From the NCBI GenBank assembly GCA_030710605.1, contig CP092886.1:54439382-54503381 (forward strand): a stretch of DNA of 64,000 nucleotides, read 5' to 3'. Source of the DNA: Cordylochernes scorpioides (Eukaryota; Arthropoda; Arachnida; Pseudoscorpiones; Chernetidae). The translations under genes and the position numbers were made by a program. Below are positions 31,517 through 43,980 of the stretch, in pieces (the stretch's first letter is position 1; each line of letters starts with the position of its first letter). The notes under the pieces are model-generated. The model was given only the letters and a program-made list of their open reading frames with translations. It had not been told where the DNA came from and made no database searches.

Positions 31517-32458
31517 CTAAGTCTTCTTGGATTTATGTACAATGCCAGTGGAAGTCCAATTAATGAGGTGTTGCCAGGCAGATTTCTTTCTTGGTAGATT
31601 TTCTAGGGATGCTGGACATATGTTGGTGATACCTAGGAGAGTGGCTGTCTGGAATCTTTGGTATTGGAAGGTTGGGCAAGTGAAGAGGAGGTGGTCTACG
31701 GTTTGGTCTTCATCTTGGCAGTGGGGGCAAGTTGGGTCTTCTTTTGATACCGTTGCAAGGTCTGCCTGAATGTAGCCATGTCCGGTCAGGATTGTTGTGG
31801 AGGTGGATCCATGCTTGATGTTTCGAAGCATTTGGAGGAGTAGTTTTGGGGTAGCAGCAAATCTTCGTAGATTTCTGGTGGAGTAATCTTGGATGTAGAG
31901 GTCTGTCCACATTTTGAGGGCTATCTGTTCTTTTTTACCTCGCGCGACGCTCTTTGGGAGGGTGGTAAAGGATAGTGGCAGATTAGAATGTGCTGCAGCC
32001 TTTGCCGCCTGATCCGCCAGTTCATTTCCTGGAATACCGCTGTGGCCTTTGATCCAGCGGAGTTGCACATTTGGTGAAAAATGCAGGTTGTAGATTATTT
32101 CCGCAATTAGTTGTGTTCTTGGGGGCCAAGACCTACATATGGCTGATAGAGCTGATTGGCAGTCTGAGGCAATGATGAAGTGTTCTTTCGGGAAATTCAT
32201 GGTTATTTTTGTTGCGTAGAGAATGGCAAGCAGTTCAGCTTGGAACGCTGAGCACTCCTGGTGGAGTTTAAGTTGTATGGTTTGTAGAGGAGGTGGTAGG
32301 ATAACTCCAGCCCCAACTCCTTCTGATGATTGGGATCCGTCTGTGTAAATGGTGGTGACATTTAGTTGTAGTGATTTGGTAAAATAGATCATCTTCCGTA
32401 ATGGGGGATAGGGTAAAAAGGAAGGACTTGGGCGTGATTCGTAGTGGCCCGTTTTCAA
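31517..32458 (-). pseudogene. LINE ORF2 3' part: RNase H and C-terminal Cys/His motif
   Basis: RNase H signatures appear in order: TIYTDGSQS (first Asp), an ECSAFQAELLAI helix (Glu), ASDCQSAL (second Asp), and RWIKGHSGIPGNELADQAA (His and final Asp region). A C-terminal CPHCQDEDQTVDHLLFTCP motif (CCHC) follows, usual in I/R1-type ORF2. The frame ends at a natural stop near the element's 3' end. It is separated from the RT piece by frameshifts. Confidence 0.88.
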
Positions 32459-32752
32459 AGTTTTTAAATATTCTATGTGAGCCTTTATATAGATATCGAG
32501 TGGGGGACAACCCGTTAATGAGATAGCTGGTATTGTCGGTGTGCATGGACCACCTCTTATTATTGCTTTCGCATATTTGTAGTGGAGACTACGTAGCTTG
32601 CGAGCCCCATGTGTGTCATATGCACGTTTTCCCCAGACACCAGAGCCATATAGTAGCGCTGGGAGAACGACTCTCTTGTAAATTTTGTGTCCGGAACTGA
32701 AGGTTGAACCAAATTGCCCTTTTATGGTGCTAGTGAGCCTTGGGAGTATCCA

Positions 32753-33841
32753 TCAGTATTTGAATAAACTGTTGTTGATATGTTTAATAAATTGTCTCTT
32801 TGAATCAAAGGTAATATCAAGGATTTTAATTGTTTTGTTGATTGCAATGGGCTGGTCAAGAAGTCGGATGCTGTCCTTGTTTGGCCATCTTGGTTTGTTT
32901 CTGTAAAACATGCATGCTTGAGTCTTGTGGGGATTTACCAACATTCCATGCCTTCTGCATTATTGTGAGAAATTTTCAAGAAAATTGTTTATTTGACATT
33001 TAGGAAGCTTTGGGGCCACCTGCACCATTAGTGTGAAATCATCTGCGAAGCCCACTAATTCGCTCTTTCTAGGTTTTTGCAAAGTAAATGCTTTTCTTGC
33101 AATCATATTGAAGAGAAAGGGACTTAAAGCCGCTCCTTGTGGGACTCCACGGGGTGACAGAATGTGAGCAGTGTGTCCCCATACGCTATAGGCCATTTTT
33201 CTATTCATTAAATAGCTGGTAATTAGTTGTAGTAATTCCTCAGGGCAGCTAACCTCTCGTAGGGCTTCAATGATAGAATACCTATGTACGGTGTCGAAGG
33301 CTCTTCTAATGTCTAGGCTGATAACTAGTGTTTTCTCCCCCTCTTCCATGTCCCTGTCTATGAATTGGTTTATTGCAGCTAGGGCGTTTTCGGCCGAAAG
33401 GCAAGGAACAAATCCAAATTGGAGGGGTGAAAACCAATTGTGCCGGTCTGCTAGCCATTGTAGTCGAGCCAAAATGCAACGCTCAAATACCTTGGCTAGG
33501 GTGTTGAGAAGAGCAATTGGGCGGAATCTTTCCAGTGGGTTTTCTGCTGTGCTGTCCGGTTTGGGTATGAGGACTAAAAGGCCGATTTTCCAGGGTGGTG
33601 GAAAATGGCCGAATCTTAAACACTTGGTAAAAAGTCCTGCAAGTAGTTTATGTAGGGGAGGACCTCCTAATTGAAGGCACTTTGCTCCAAGTCGATCAGG
33701 GCCTGGAGATTTCTTGAGTCCACAGCATTTGATGGCCCGAAGTACTTCAGCATCGGTGAAGTCTGACTCAATGAGGCCAGAAAACTGTATTAAGGGCCGA
33801 GGCTGAGATATTGGTGTGTCAGGCAGACAAAAGTGCTGCAA
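32753..33841 (-). pseudogene. LINE ORF2 reverse transcriptase segment
   Basis: The main frame is 32960-33841. It carries RT motifs KKSPGPDRLGAKCL, PKPDSTAENPLERFRPIALL, SLDIRRAFDTVHR, GVPQGAALSPFLFN and the catalytic box FADDFTLM. A frameshift near 32950 moves the thumb region to a second frame (32753-32944, including GMLVNPHKTQAC). RT copies the element's RNA at a nicked target. Confidence 0.9.
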
Positions 33842-34130
33842 GATTTTTTCACAGGTTTCCTCTGGTGTATAGGGGGTTCCGTCAGATTTTTTTAGCAGTG
33901 GAGGTCCTCTTTGGGTGCTTCGTCCTTTGGAAATATATTTGTGGACAGAGCTCCAAGCGGCTGAGGATACTTCTTGACAGAGGTTTATCCATGATAGGTG
34001 TTTGGCTCGTCTTATCTCGGCTCTCAGCCTGTTGTGACATGTCTGTAGAGCCCTTTGAAGAAGTTTCTAATGGGCGTGGATGTGCACTGCGAAAGGCGCC
34101 TTAGAGAAACTACTACATTGCGGAGTTTTG

Positions 34131-35021
34131 CTAAGTCTTTATTCCACCAGGGTTTTGATGGTCTGTTGTCTTTCTTTTTTCTTTTCTCATGGATATGTCG
34201 CAGGCCTCTTGAAGGATTTTGGTAAGAATATGCACCACATCATCTATGTCCTGGTGTGTTGATGCGGCATGGAGACGTGAGACTGCATGTTGCAGAGAGG
34301 AGCCAAGGAATGCAGTGAAGGCGCTTTCCACACACGTCGATTCAGCCCAGGAAGTATTTTGCGCTGGGGATATTGTATCTTGGATTGTAGTGAGGATCGG
34401 TAGATGGTCTGTGAATGCCATTTCAGGGAGGCATGTTCTAGTTGCTCGGGCGGCTAGGGAACTGGAAGCCAAGGTTACATCGATGGAGGAAGACTGGTGT
34501 CCGTTGCTCCAAGTGTATTGCACAGGAGCTCCCAGAAAGTGTAAGTTTGTGAGCATAGAAGATGCTTCCAGACTAGCGCCTCGAGCATCACGGACTGCAC
34601 CGAGACCCCAGGTAGGGGAGTGGGCGTTGGCGTCAATGCCTAAAACACTTGGTATGGCACATGTGGTAATGATGGATTCGAGGGTCGGAAGAAAGTCATA
34701 TTCTGTTGTATCATGGTGCCAGTAGGCTGAACAAACTAAGAGGGCTTGTTTGCCTAGCCAGATCATTGCAGCAGTGATGTTTGGGTCGGAGGAATCAACC
34801 TGTACAGGATGAAGGCTGGCGCGAATAACTAATCCCGAGGGGATGTAGTTACCAGGTGGAGCAAACGTTAAAAATGTGTTATTGGGCCATCTGAAGTTTC
34901 GGGGGAGTTCCTGGAGCAGGATTACGTCTGCTTGTGTTTTGATTGCCATTTGGGAAAGTTCCAGAACAGCATCTGGTGACTTTCTGAGGTTGGCCTGTAG
35001 AACTTTGAGGGGTTTAATCAT
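34131..35021 (-). pseudogene. LINE ORF2 APE-type endonuclease
   Basis: Starts MIKPLKVLQANLRKSPDA. Shows the APE-like series LQANL (Asn), LLQELP (metal-binding Glu), GIDANAHSPTWG, SSSIDVTLAS and FTDHLPI (catalytic Asp/His). It nicks target DNA. The frame is lost between 34131 and 33841, just before RT. Confidence 0.88.
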
Positions 35022-35317
35022 ATTTTCTAATCTTGGATATTTGTGCCTTAACCAAGGGACATGCGCGGGATGTGGCTTGGTGGGTTAGTGCTTCAGATGA
35101 GATTCCTGCCTTTTTGGAGCAGTTATGACATTTCAGTGTGTTGCTTGGGCATTCATGTCCCTCGAGTCCTGTTGTACCACATTTGTAGCATATGGGGTTG
35201 GCGGCTTGGCAGGTCGATGCGCGGTGGTTGAAACCGCAGCATCTGTAACACTGCTTCAGAGAATAGCTTTTCTCATAACGGTGTATTAAGCTTGCGATGG
35301 GGATCTTACCACGTTGA
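35014..35317 (-). pseudogene. LINE ORF1 C-terminal fragment with zinc knuckles
   Basis: Three CCHC-type knuckles: CYRCCGFNHRASTC, CYKCGTTGLEGHEC and CHNCSKKAGIS...HQATSRAC. It ends two residues beyond the ORF2 start, the overlap usual for LINEs. The 5' part of ORF1 is missing because the insertion was 5'-truncated at 35317. Confidence 0.85.
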
Positions 35318-35375
35318 TAAAAACTAATAAAATAGCAGAGAGGCAATGAGAAATTTTACAGTGTATCAAAATAAA

Positions 35376-36114
35376 AATATCTAAATTAAAATTCTTTTCA
35401 TAGAATAATAAATAATCTGCTACAATATAATGACATAGACTTTTTGTCAGTTAGCCATCGTAAAAGCAGGTACCAGACCAATTAAAATTTTGAGAAAATT
35501 ACTTGTGTAAATATATGTAGAGTTTGATATTTATTTTTAAATTCTCCACATTTCTCATCCTATAATTTTTCTATTAAAGATATTAAATCAAATAGTTATT
35601 GTGCTTTTTCATCTTTCAAAAAGCTACAAAATTAAATCCAAATAGATAAACTACGAGTATGCTACTCGATTATGTGACGTTTTAGTAACACAGTACTGTT
35701 ACCATCTTCAAACAAAAGTAGTGAATGAAAAATATATCACAGTTTTTTTTTTATTCTTAAATAGTTAGTACTGTTATATATATTCCCGTTGAATAAATAA
35801 TATTTAAAAAGTACAGATTAAAAATGGAATAATATGTGGGACCACAACAATATGGAAATTGTCGTCCAGCAGCTTTTCATCATCTAGGAGAGTCTTTTCT
35901 GAGATAATCACACAGTTTTCAGTGTTCCAATTATATTTTTATAATTTTGTCTTAAATTGAGAGAAGATAATTTAAAAAAACAACTCAACTTATGCTCTTT
36001 CTCAATTTATTTATTTAAATTAAAAAAACAGTATATATTTATGACCATAATATAAAAACATAATATATTTGAAAAAAGTTATACTTTACAATTATTATAT
36101 CAAACAGAAGGCAA
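35376..36114. other. AT-rich non-coding stretch
   Basis: No gene is seen. Confidence 0.4.
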
Positions 36115-36260
36115 TAACGCGTCATCTATATATACAAAACTCGCCGAATGACCCGGGCAACGCCCGGGTTTTACCCGATTAAATGCTTTTATTCAAATAC
36201 TATTCGTTACAATTATAAATTGGCGCCGTGGATGTCATTCTTGTATAATATATAAATGAG
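36115..36260 (-). repeat. Helitron-like 3' terminus, decayed
   Basis: The minus strand carries the GC hairpin acccgggcgttgcccgggt followed by cattcggcgag, matching the end of the element at 63114-63628, where CTAG is intact. It shares ttggcgcc.tggatgtca and the tactattcgttac stretch with 37300-37360. The left flank also carries an aataacgcgtcatct variant of the gatggcgcg boundary. Confidence 0.6.
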
Positions 36261-36281
36261 TTTTAAAAATTGTAAAAAAAA

Positions 36282-36352
36282 TGCATCGGCCGGGAATCGA
36301 ACCCGGGCCGCCCGCGTGGCAGGCGAGCATTCTACCACTGAACCACCGATGG
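36282..36352 (-). tRNA. tRNA-Gly (anticodon GCC)
   Basis: 71 nt on the minus strand. D-arm box TGGTTCAGTGGTAGAATGC, anticodon loop CTGCCAC (anticodon complementary to plus-strand 36318-36320), T-arm GGTTCGATTCC, acceptor 3' side CCGATGC plus discriminator A. A run of eight T follows at once (plus 36274-36281), a good Pol III terminator. One oddity: the first acceptor base is C instead of G, so pair 1-72 is C-C. Everything else pairs. It may be functional or a recent pseudogene. Confidence 0.88.
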
Positions 36353-37088
36353 TTATGAGAAATGGCCATATTTGGGTATATATTCCATTCACAAAGCAAA
36401 CGGTGACAGAATTAAGAATTGTTGCTTGATTATGACGCTAATAACTGTATATATTAATAAAACAATTATAGCAAGATTTTTTTTTTTTTTTCAAATAAAT
36501 CAAATTTCTTATTGGCCTGAAGAGATAAAAATATATATATATATATTAAGAAGACCTGGTTCATTTCTTGTTAATCCTCTTATTGGTTTCGTTAGTTTAA
36601 TCGACAATTCCGCGCTTTACGAAACACTGTACGATTCTGTTTATACATCCGACAGTATAGGGAGAATCTTAGTTATTTTATTTAAAAAACTATGTAGACA
36701 TTAGTTTTGAGGACAATATAATTGCATCGAGCAATGCTCTTTTGGAAGCAATTTAGACAAGGCCAGTTAGACATCAATTAAACATAAAGCGCTCAATAAC
36801 GCGCAATATCTATATACAATAAATTATTTTATCAAATTTCAGATTATTCGCATATAAGTACAATTTTGTACAATTCCATTATTTTATTTTAAATTAAAAT
36901 ATATGTATTAAAGAATTTTTATCACGAGCAAAATTAATTTCATTCAAAACAAAATCAGAATCAAAATAAAGTACGCCCGGGATTTACCCGAGTGCTTATC
37001 TGCCCTAGTGAATATATATTTGGTTAGAGCATTCCTAGCTAAGTGAAATAATTTGAATATATAGTTTTAATATTTCATTTATATATAA
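36353..37088. other. AT-rich stretch with Helitron-end fragments
   Basis: A short gcccgggatttacccgagtg at 36974 and an aataacgcgcaatatctata at 36795 are fragments of repeat ends described elsewhere. No gene. Confidence 0.4.
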
Positions 37089-38573
37089 CTAGCGGATGTG
37101 TACCCGGCTTCGCCCGGGTTTTATCTGAGTGAAAGTTTGCCTAACGAATATTATTGAAAATAATTTTCCGGAACATAGACTATTATGATAATAATGATAA
37201 TAATATTCATTACATTATATTTTTTATTATATATTTATATAATACGAATGGCCCGGGCAACGCCCGGGTTTTACCCGAGTGCGTATATATTTTAAAAACG
37301 TTTTAATTCAAATACTATTCGTTACAATTATAAATTGGCGCCATGGATGTCACTCTTGTGAAACGTCCCGTTCCAAACTGTGTGTTTTAAAAATGTTTTA
37401 ATTAAAATACTATTCGTTACAATTATAATTTTGAACGATAGGCTCATTATTTCTTTATACCGTTATTATACCGTTATATTATATATATTATATTTATTAT
37501 ATATATATTACACGTTATTTGTTTTCTTGGCCGACTGTTTTACATATGGTGTTATCTTAAAATTGCTTGTTTTGAATATTTTTTAGATTGAGATTATTAG
37601 CTAGTATGTAAAAAAATTAACTCTGTTGAAATTTAATTTTGTATTTATATATAAATAAAATTAACTCTGTTGATTTTTTTTGTATTTAATCGATAACAGC
37701 GAAGTTACGCATGTTAATGTTAGGGAAAAATATTTTGATGTTAAGCAAAACCTGCTCCATCTCGTTTTACATAAATGTTGAAAATTTGGTCGAAATTGAT
37801 GCATTGTAACGAAAGTTTTTAGTGAACAACACTTATGAAATTTGCATTTTATTAATATAGATTTAAAATAGCCTATCGTTTGCCTCGTATTTTTTACCTA
37901 TGTATGGAAATTTTGGTACTGTAAAAAAAACTTTGCTTCGAAAATATAAAAAAAAACACCCAGGCTAAGTTTCGAACCAAGGTTGTGGAAATACGAAGCC
38001 GTACACCTAACCATTAAGCTACGCTTGGCATCATAAATATTCGCATGTAAAGCTATTTCAGGCCTTACATATTTTTAACGACCTTTTTGAAATAGGTTTT
38101 TGAAACATGGAAATTATAATACTTCAAATAAATAGAAATAGAGTGAACACAAATAAAACATACCAAATATTTCGAATTAGAGCAGTTATTTTAAACGGCG
38201 AATTAGATCAGTTATATCTAAAAATGAAAATATATAAATCTTCAAATCGAGCGAGCGTCTATAAATATTTCGATTTAGATCAAGTATTCTAAACGTATTC
38301 TAAACGTATTAAGAAAATATTGAGAAGATTTAGATTTTAAACGTATTTATAACCTTTTAGTACTTGATAGAGGGCGCTGTTCGTGAGCTAAGTAGAATAA
38401 TTTGAATATATAGTTTTAATAATTGATTTATATATTTTTTAAAATAGCCTATCGTCTTCCCCGTATTTTTTACCTATGTATGGAAATTTTGGTTTGAATT
38501 AGTGACCTACTGCGAATTTGTATACCGGACATACAAACAAACAAACATACAAACATTGATTTTTATATATATA
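37089..38573 (-). mobile_element. Helitron-like element, minus strand, 5' end split by mariner
   Basis: On the minus strand the element ends in a GC hairpin (cccgggcgaagccggg), then ~12 nt, then CTAG followed by T (37089-37092). Its 5' portion (tttgtatgtccggtatacaa, gcagtaggtcactaattc) matches the start of the element at 63114. Its first bases, TC, lie beyond the mariner at 44893-44894. A second terminal hairpin at 37255-37275 suggests two ends joined or a nested copy. No Rep/helicase frame is present. Confidence 0.6.
37960..38031 (-). repeat. tRNA-like sequence, probably a pseudogene
   Basis: The minus strand has an A-box-like tagcttaatggttaggtg and a B-box ggttcgaaac at tRNA spacing, but the acceptor arms do not pair well and there is no adjacent T-run. 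It lies inside the Helitron-like element. Confidence 0.4.
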
Positions 38574-38734
38574 CGAGGTGTGTTCAAAAAGTATCGCGAA
38601 TTTTGAATTTTCGCGGGTTACGTATATTCGAATTTCGATCTTTTTGTGGCTTTATGTTGGTACTCATGTCTCTCACTTATGCCGACAAGCTCGGCCATTT
38701 TGAATGTTCACTTAATTGTTGACAGCTGCTTTGC

Positions 38735-39492
38735 TTGCAGGTGTTTTGGATCGTCTTCGATTTTTACCTATTAAAAAAAATTGATCAAAGAACCTGTATC
38801 AAATTTTGTGTGAAAAACGAAATTAAGTGCGCGGATGCATTCCGAATGTTGACTGTGGCATACGGAGAAGCTACCTTGGACCGAAGCAACGTTTATCGGT
38901 GGTACAAAATGTTCTCAGAAGGCCGAGAAGATGTGAACGACGAAGAGCGTGCCGGACGCCCGAGCACTTCAACAACAGACGAAAAAATTAATGAAGTGGA
39001 GAAAATGATATTGGCCAATCGTCGAATCACCGTTAGAGAAGTTGCTGAGGACCTAAACATATCGATTGGCTCGTGCCATTCGATTTTTATCAATGATTTG
39101 GGCATGAGACGGGTTGCCGCCCGTCAATCATCTCAATGGAAGCTGCCGCACGAACCAAGACCGAAAAAAGCGCGCCAAGTTCGGTCGAATGTGAAAGTTT
39201 TCTTTGATTGCAGGGGCGTGGTGCATCATGAGTTCTTGCCACAGGGTAGAACGGTCAATAAGGAATATTACCTGCAAGTTATGCGCAATTTGCGCGAAGC
39301 AATCCGCCAGAAACGCCCGGATTTGTGGAAGAACAAAAATTGGCTTTTGCACCACGATAACGCCCCTGCTCACACATCGTTGCTTGTGCGCGACTTTTTG
39401 GCCAAAAACAACACACTAATGATGCCGCAGCCACCGTATTCCCCAGACCTGGCACCCTGTGACTTTTTCTTGTTCCCTAAACTGAAGAGGCC
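38735..39492 (+). pseudogene. mariner transposase, 5' part (interrupted)
   Basis: The N-terminal helix-turn-helix DNA-binding region (NVYRWYKMFSEGRED, ITVREVAEDLNISIGS) is followed by a truncated linker. The block normally carrying the TGDE signature is absent, an in-frame loss of roughly 45 codons before SSQWKLPHEP. All three catalytic aspartates are present: FFD, HHDN and PYSPDLAPCD, with 34 residues between the last two (DD34D, mariner type). BEL-2 inserted after KLKRP; the rest continues at 44656. The deletion and the insertion both make it non-functional. Confidence 0.92.
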
Positions 39493-39793
39493 TGTTGGAT
39501 CCTGTGATATAATTTTGGAAGTCGGATTTTTCTTTAAATTAAATTTTGTATTAAGCATTTTTTTTATTTTTATTCTTATATGTAAATAATTGTAAATCCT
39601 TTAAAATTTCAATTTTTGTATATTGTTGATGATTCAGTAAGATATGTAAATTTCTATCAGGCAAAGAAAAGACTCAATTTAGATAACTAATGTTGTAGCT
39701 ACTCCTAACTCTAAAACTCAAATAAATCAAATAATTCAAGTCAAGTGGTAAAATGCTTCTTTATATCATTTACTGAACATTCAAGCCACAACA
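39493..39793 (+). repeat. BEL-2 5' LTR
   Basis: Starts tgttggatcc, ends gccacaaca; 301 bp. Confidence 0.94.
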
Positions 39794-39796
39794 GTA

Positions 39797-39812
39797 TGGT
39801 CCCTCGAGCCGG
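39797..39812 (+). promoter_or_regulatory. Primer binding site of BEL-2
   Basis: TGGTCCCTCGAGCCGG, three bases after the LTR; identical to BEL-1. Confidence 0.78.
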
Positions 39813-39870
39813 ATTCTGTAAAAAATTAAGGTAAGCCATTTGAAAAACTTAAAATTATTAAAATAAAGTC

Positions 39871-42800
39871 ATGCCTAAATCAGAAGTTAAAATTCGGCAT
39901 AAATTCAACTTTATTATTCAGGAAATAAAGGATCTGGAATCAAGGAATAAATCTATTGTAGAATCCAAAAATATACATAGATTAAAGCTATTCCAACAAG
40001 AAGTTAATGAAAGGAAAATTAGCCTAAATCAAATTGTCAACACATTATTAGAATCAGAGTTAGATGAGACACAATATGAGGATTATTCAAAAGCCAAAGA
40101 TGATATTTTTAATATGTTGGTGTCTATTGAAGAAGCTTTATCTTTGATTGAAACCAAAGAAAATACTCATAGTGATAAACAACTGCCCGAATCCAATGTC
40201 AATTTACCTAAGATAAATTTACCCATTTTCAATGGTGATTCAGCCAATTGGCTTAGTTTTAGAGAAATATTTAACTCCACCATTAATTCAAATCAAACAC
40301 TAACTGAAATACAAAAATTTCAATATCTAAATGCATCAGTTAAGGGTCCTGCGGAAAAGTTGATTCGGGGTTTTCCCATTTCTGACAGAAACTACCAGCA
40401 AGCATGGGATACCTTATGCAATAGATTTAATAACAGAAGAGAATTGGCTTTTTCACAAATCAACAAAATATTCTCCATAAGGCCATTAAAATCCATTACA
40501 ACTGGTTCTCTCTATGAAATCCTTGATGTTTGCAATGAAGGCATTAGAAATCTCTCAGTGCTAGGACTTGAGAAAAACACATTAACAGATCTAATCCTGA
40601 TCAATTTTTTTGAAAAAAGAATTGGTGAAGCCCTTAGGAAAGAATGGGAATTAACCCTTCAAAATGAAAAATATCCAACATTTGAAAACTTTGTGAAATT
40701 TTTAGAAAAACATGCTAGAAGCCTGCAAGGTATGAGAATTCCTTTGTTCCAGGAACAAAAAACCTCTAGCAAAAATATGATGGCTCACGGCCTTTATGTC
40801 AACAAAGGTCAAAATTGTATTTTATGTCATCAAATTCATAAATTAAATGACTGCCATAGATTCATAAATCTTCCCTTGCCTAAAAAATGGGAATTAGTTA
40901 AAAAACATAAACTTTGTCAAAATTGCCTTAGAGCAAATCATGAGATATCCAAATGTCTCATCACATCAAGATGTAAAAACTGCAAGCAGAACCATCATAC
41001 TCTTCTGCATGAATACAACTCTGAACCATCCATTCCACAACCAACAACCTCTCAAGAGATGTTGATTTCAACAAATACCATCTGTAATGTGATGCCTTTG
41101 GAAACGGAAACAAATATTCTACTGTCAACAGCCCTTATTAAAGTCAAGGCGAAGGATGGCTCATTTGTGCTATGTAGAGCATTAGTGGACAATGGGTCCC
41201 AAATATGCCTAATTTCAGAACAATGTTGCCACAAGTTGGGACTTGAAAAAATGAAAAATTCTTATACACTAAAAGGTGTAGGTGACATTGTTGTCAACAG
41301 GACAACATCGCAGGTTGGAATAGAGTTCACCCCACATCATAATGATCAATTATTTTCTGCCAGAGCATTTGTGGTTGGGAGGGTAACTGCAGACCTTCCA
41401 AACTTCCAAATTCAGTCAGCAGACTTTCCTCATTTAGAAAATTTGCTCTTGGCAGACCCAGAATTCTATGTCACCAAGCCCATAGACCTAATTTTGGGTG
41501 CAGATACCTTTGTAGAAATCATTCTAGGTCATAAAACAGATTTAAAGCACCATCCTATAGCACTTAATACCAAGTTAGGTTGGCTTGTTTCTGGGAGAAT
41601 CCATTCAAATATTAAGTCGAATACTTTGGTAATCAATCACTGTACCACTGAACTTGATTCCAGCATAAGAAAATTCTGGGAACTTGAAGATGTCCCAATT
41701 TCTAAGGCCCAGTTGGGTACAAAGAATGCCTGTGAAATATTATTCAAGTCAAACCTCAAAAGAGACATTGAGGGCAGATATTCAGTCTATCTCCCTTTTA
41801 AATCAACACCCAATTTAGGTGATTCAAGATCTCAAGCATTGAGAAGGTTTTTTAATTTGGAAAAAAGGCTACAGGCTAATCCAAGTCTCAAATCTCAATA
41901 CATCAACTTTATGAGGGAGTACATGGAGCTGAATCATATGGAGTTGATACCACTCAAGGAGTTGAAAAAACCTTCCAACCAATGTTTTTATTTACCACAT
42001 CATGGAGTCCTAAGAGAACAGCTTTGGAAGAGGAAAACTTCATGGGATGAACCAATTGAATCAGATATAAAGTCAAATTGGAATAAATTCCAAACTCAAC
42101 TATCGTGCCTAAAGGAAATCAAAATACCAAGATACCTGAACAGCTCATCTTCTGAAATAGAAGAATTACAACTACATGGATTTTGTGATGCATCCCTTAA
42201 TGCTTATTCAGCAGTTTTTTACTTGAAAACTAGATTCAAAAATCAAAAGATCAAAATTATTCTGATAACCTCAAAAACTAAGGTTGCACCATTAAAGACC
42301 ATTACAATTCCAAGACTTGAACTAAGTGCAGCATTGCTTTTGGCTCAACTGAATCAAGTCATTCTTGAATCATTTCCTTTTCAACCTGACAAAACCTTTT
42401 TGTGGACTGATTCACAAATCTGCATAGATTGGATAAGATCAGATGCCAGCAGATGGAAAGCCTTTGTTTCGAACAGAGTGTCGTCAATTCAAAATTTGAC
42501 TCAAATCACTGATTGGTTCCATGTATCCAGTCAAGATAATCCAGCTGATTGCGCATCCAGAGGAATCATGCCTCAAGACTTGGTCAATCATAGAATTTGG
42601 TGGCGGGGTCCTATTTGGCTTCAAGAAAATAATGTTCGATATATTCCTTCTTCACCAACCCAAGTAAACCTCAATATCATTCAAGAAGAAGTCGGTGAAG
42701 GTCAAGTGTTGGATCAAACAACCTTAATTCAAAATTCAGAAACTATGTTAAATCTAGAATTCATTGAAAGGTATTCCACAATGACCAAATTGATCCGAAT

Positions 42801-43980
42801 AACAGCTTGGTGTTGGAGATTCTACTACAATTGCCTCCTCTTTGATCCAATTCGTCAGAAAGGACCTTTGACAACAAGAGAATTAACAAAGGCAATTCAA
42901 GTCTTAGTCAAATCAATCCAGCAAGTTGAATTCTGCACGGAATTAAAATTACTGAAGTCAAACAAGCAACTACCTCTGTCCAACAAGCTAACTTCTCTAA
43001 ATCCCTTTTTAGACACTCAAGGACTTCTAAGAGTTGGAGGTAGACTCAAGTATTCCTATTTAAATGAAAATCAAAAATTCCCTCTCTTACTACCGAAGAA
43101 TCACCACATCACCAATCTTATAATCGATGATATTCACAGGAAATACCTACATGCAGGACCTCAACTTGTATTGTCAATACTCAGAAAAAATTATTGGATT
43201 TTGGGAGCAAGAGATGCAGTCAAAAAAATCATTAAAAAATGTCTGATTTGTTTAAAATTTAAATCTACTACCATTCATCAAATCATGGGAAATCTACCTC
43301 CGGAAAGAATCATCCCATCAAGGCCATTCTCAAAGACTGGCATTGATCTTACAGGACCATTCTTAATAAAGAGAAGCCTGGGCAGATCTAAAACAATAAG
43401 CAAATCTTACATTGTACTATTCATTTGCTTTACTACTAAGGCCATTCATTTAGAATTGACAACAAGTTTATCAACTGATTCATTCATGGCCTCGTTGAGA
43501 AGATTCATGGCCAGAAGAGGGAAGCCCTCTGACATTTACTCAGATAATGCTACCAATTTTAAAGGAGCATCCAATTTTTTCCGCACTCAGTTTCAATTAT
43601 TGAACTCTCAATCAGTGCAAAGATTGGTTACAGAGGAATTAATCACTTGGCATTTCATCCCCCCAGGTGGACCTCACTTTGGTGGCCTTTGGGAAGCCGG
43701 AATCAAAAGTGTGAAATCACACTTGGTCCGAACCTTTAAATCAACAACCCTGAATTATGAAGAAATGAACACTTTGATTATTCAGATAGAATCTTGCCTA
43801 AATTCAAGACCACTGGCCCCTCTAAGTAGTGATCCCAATGATTATGAGGCCTTGACACCAGCTCATTTCTTAATAGGATCTTCGTTTTCAGAAATTCCAA
43901 CCTCAAACTCTGAAGTCTTAAACTTACAGACAAGATGGAAGCTGATTCAAAAACTAAAAAACTCATTCTGGTCAAGATAG
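39871..43980 (+). pseudogene. BEL-2 gag-pol, RT deleted, integrase present
   Basis: 1,369 codons. The gag core lies at roughly residues 115-275 and zinc knuckles near 345-385. The protease motif near 438 reads VDNGSQ, so the usual D-S/T-G triad is D-N-G. The frame then moves from the pre-RT segment (YLPHHGVLREQ) directly to the segment that follows RT (TSWDEPIESD); about 260 codons of RT are lost without a frameshift. RNase H-type motif LHGFCDAS is near 770. The integrase has its HHCC zinc region and a DDE core: TGIDLTGPF, YSDNATNFKG near 1220 and GGLWEAGIKS near 1273. A TAG at 43978-43980 replaces the Trp codon seen in BEL-3 at this point, and the same frame continues for about 80 codons to 44226. 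Confidence 0.92.

Larger units (their letters stand above)
31445..35317 (-). mobile_element. 5'-truncated I/R1-type LINE
   Basis: A 3,873-bp insertion flanked by an 11-bp target duplication taaaaactaat (31434-31444 and 35318-35328). On the minus strand it runs from a truncated ORF1 with zinc knuckles, through an APE-type endonuclease, RT, RNase H and a Cys/His motif, to an AT-rich 3' end (aaataaataata). RNase H after RT places it in the I/R1/LOA part of the non-LTR tree. It is broken by frameshifts. Confidence 0.9.
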
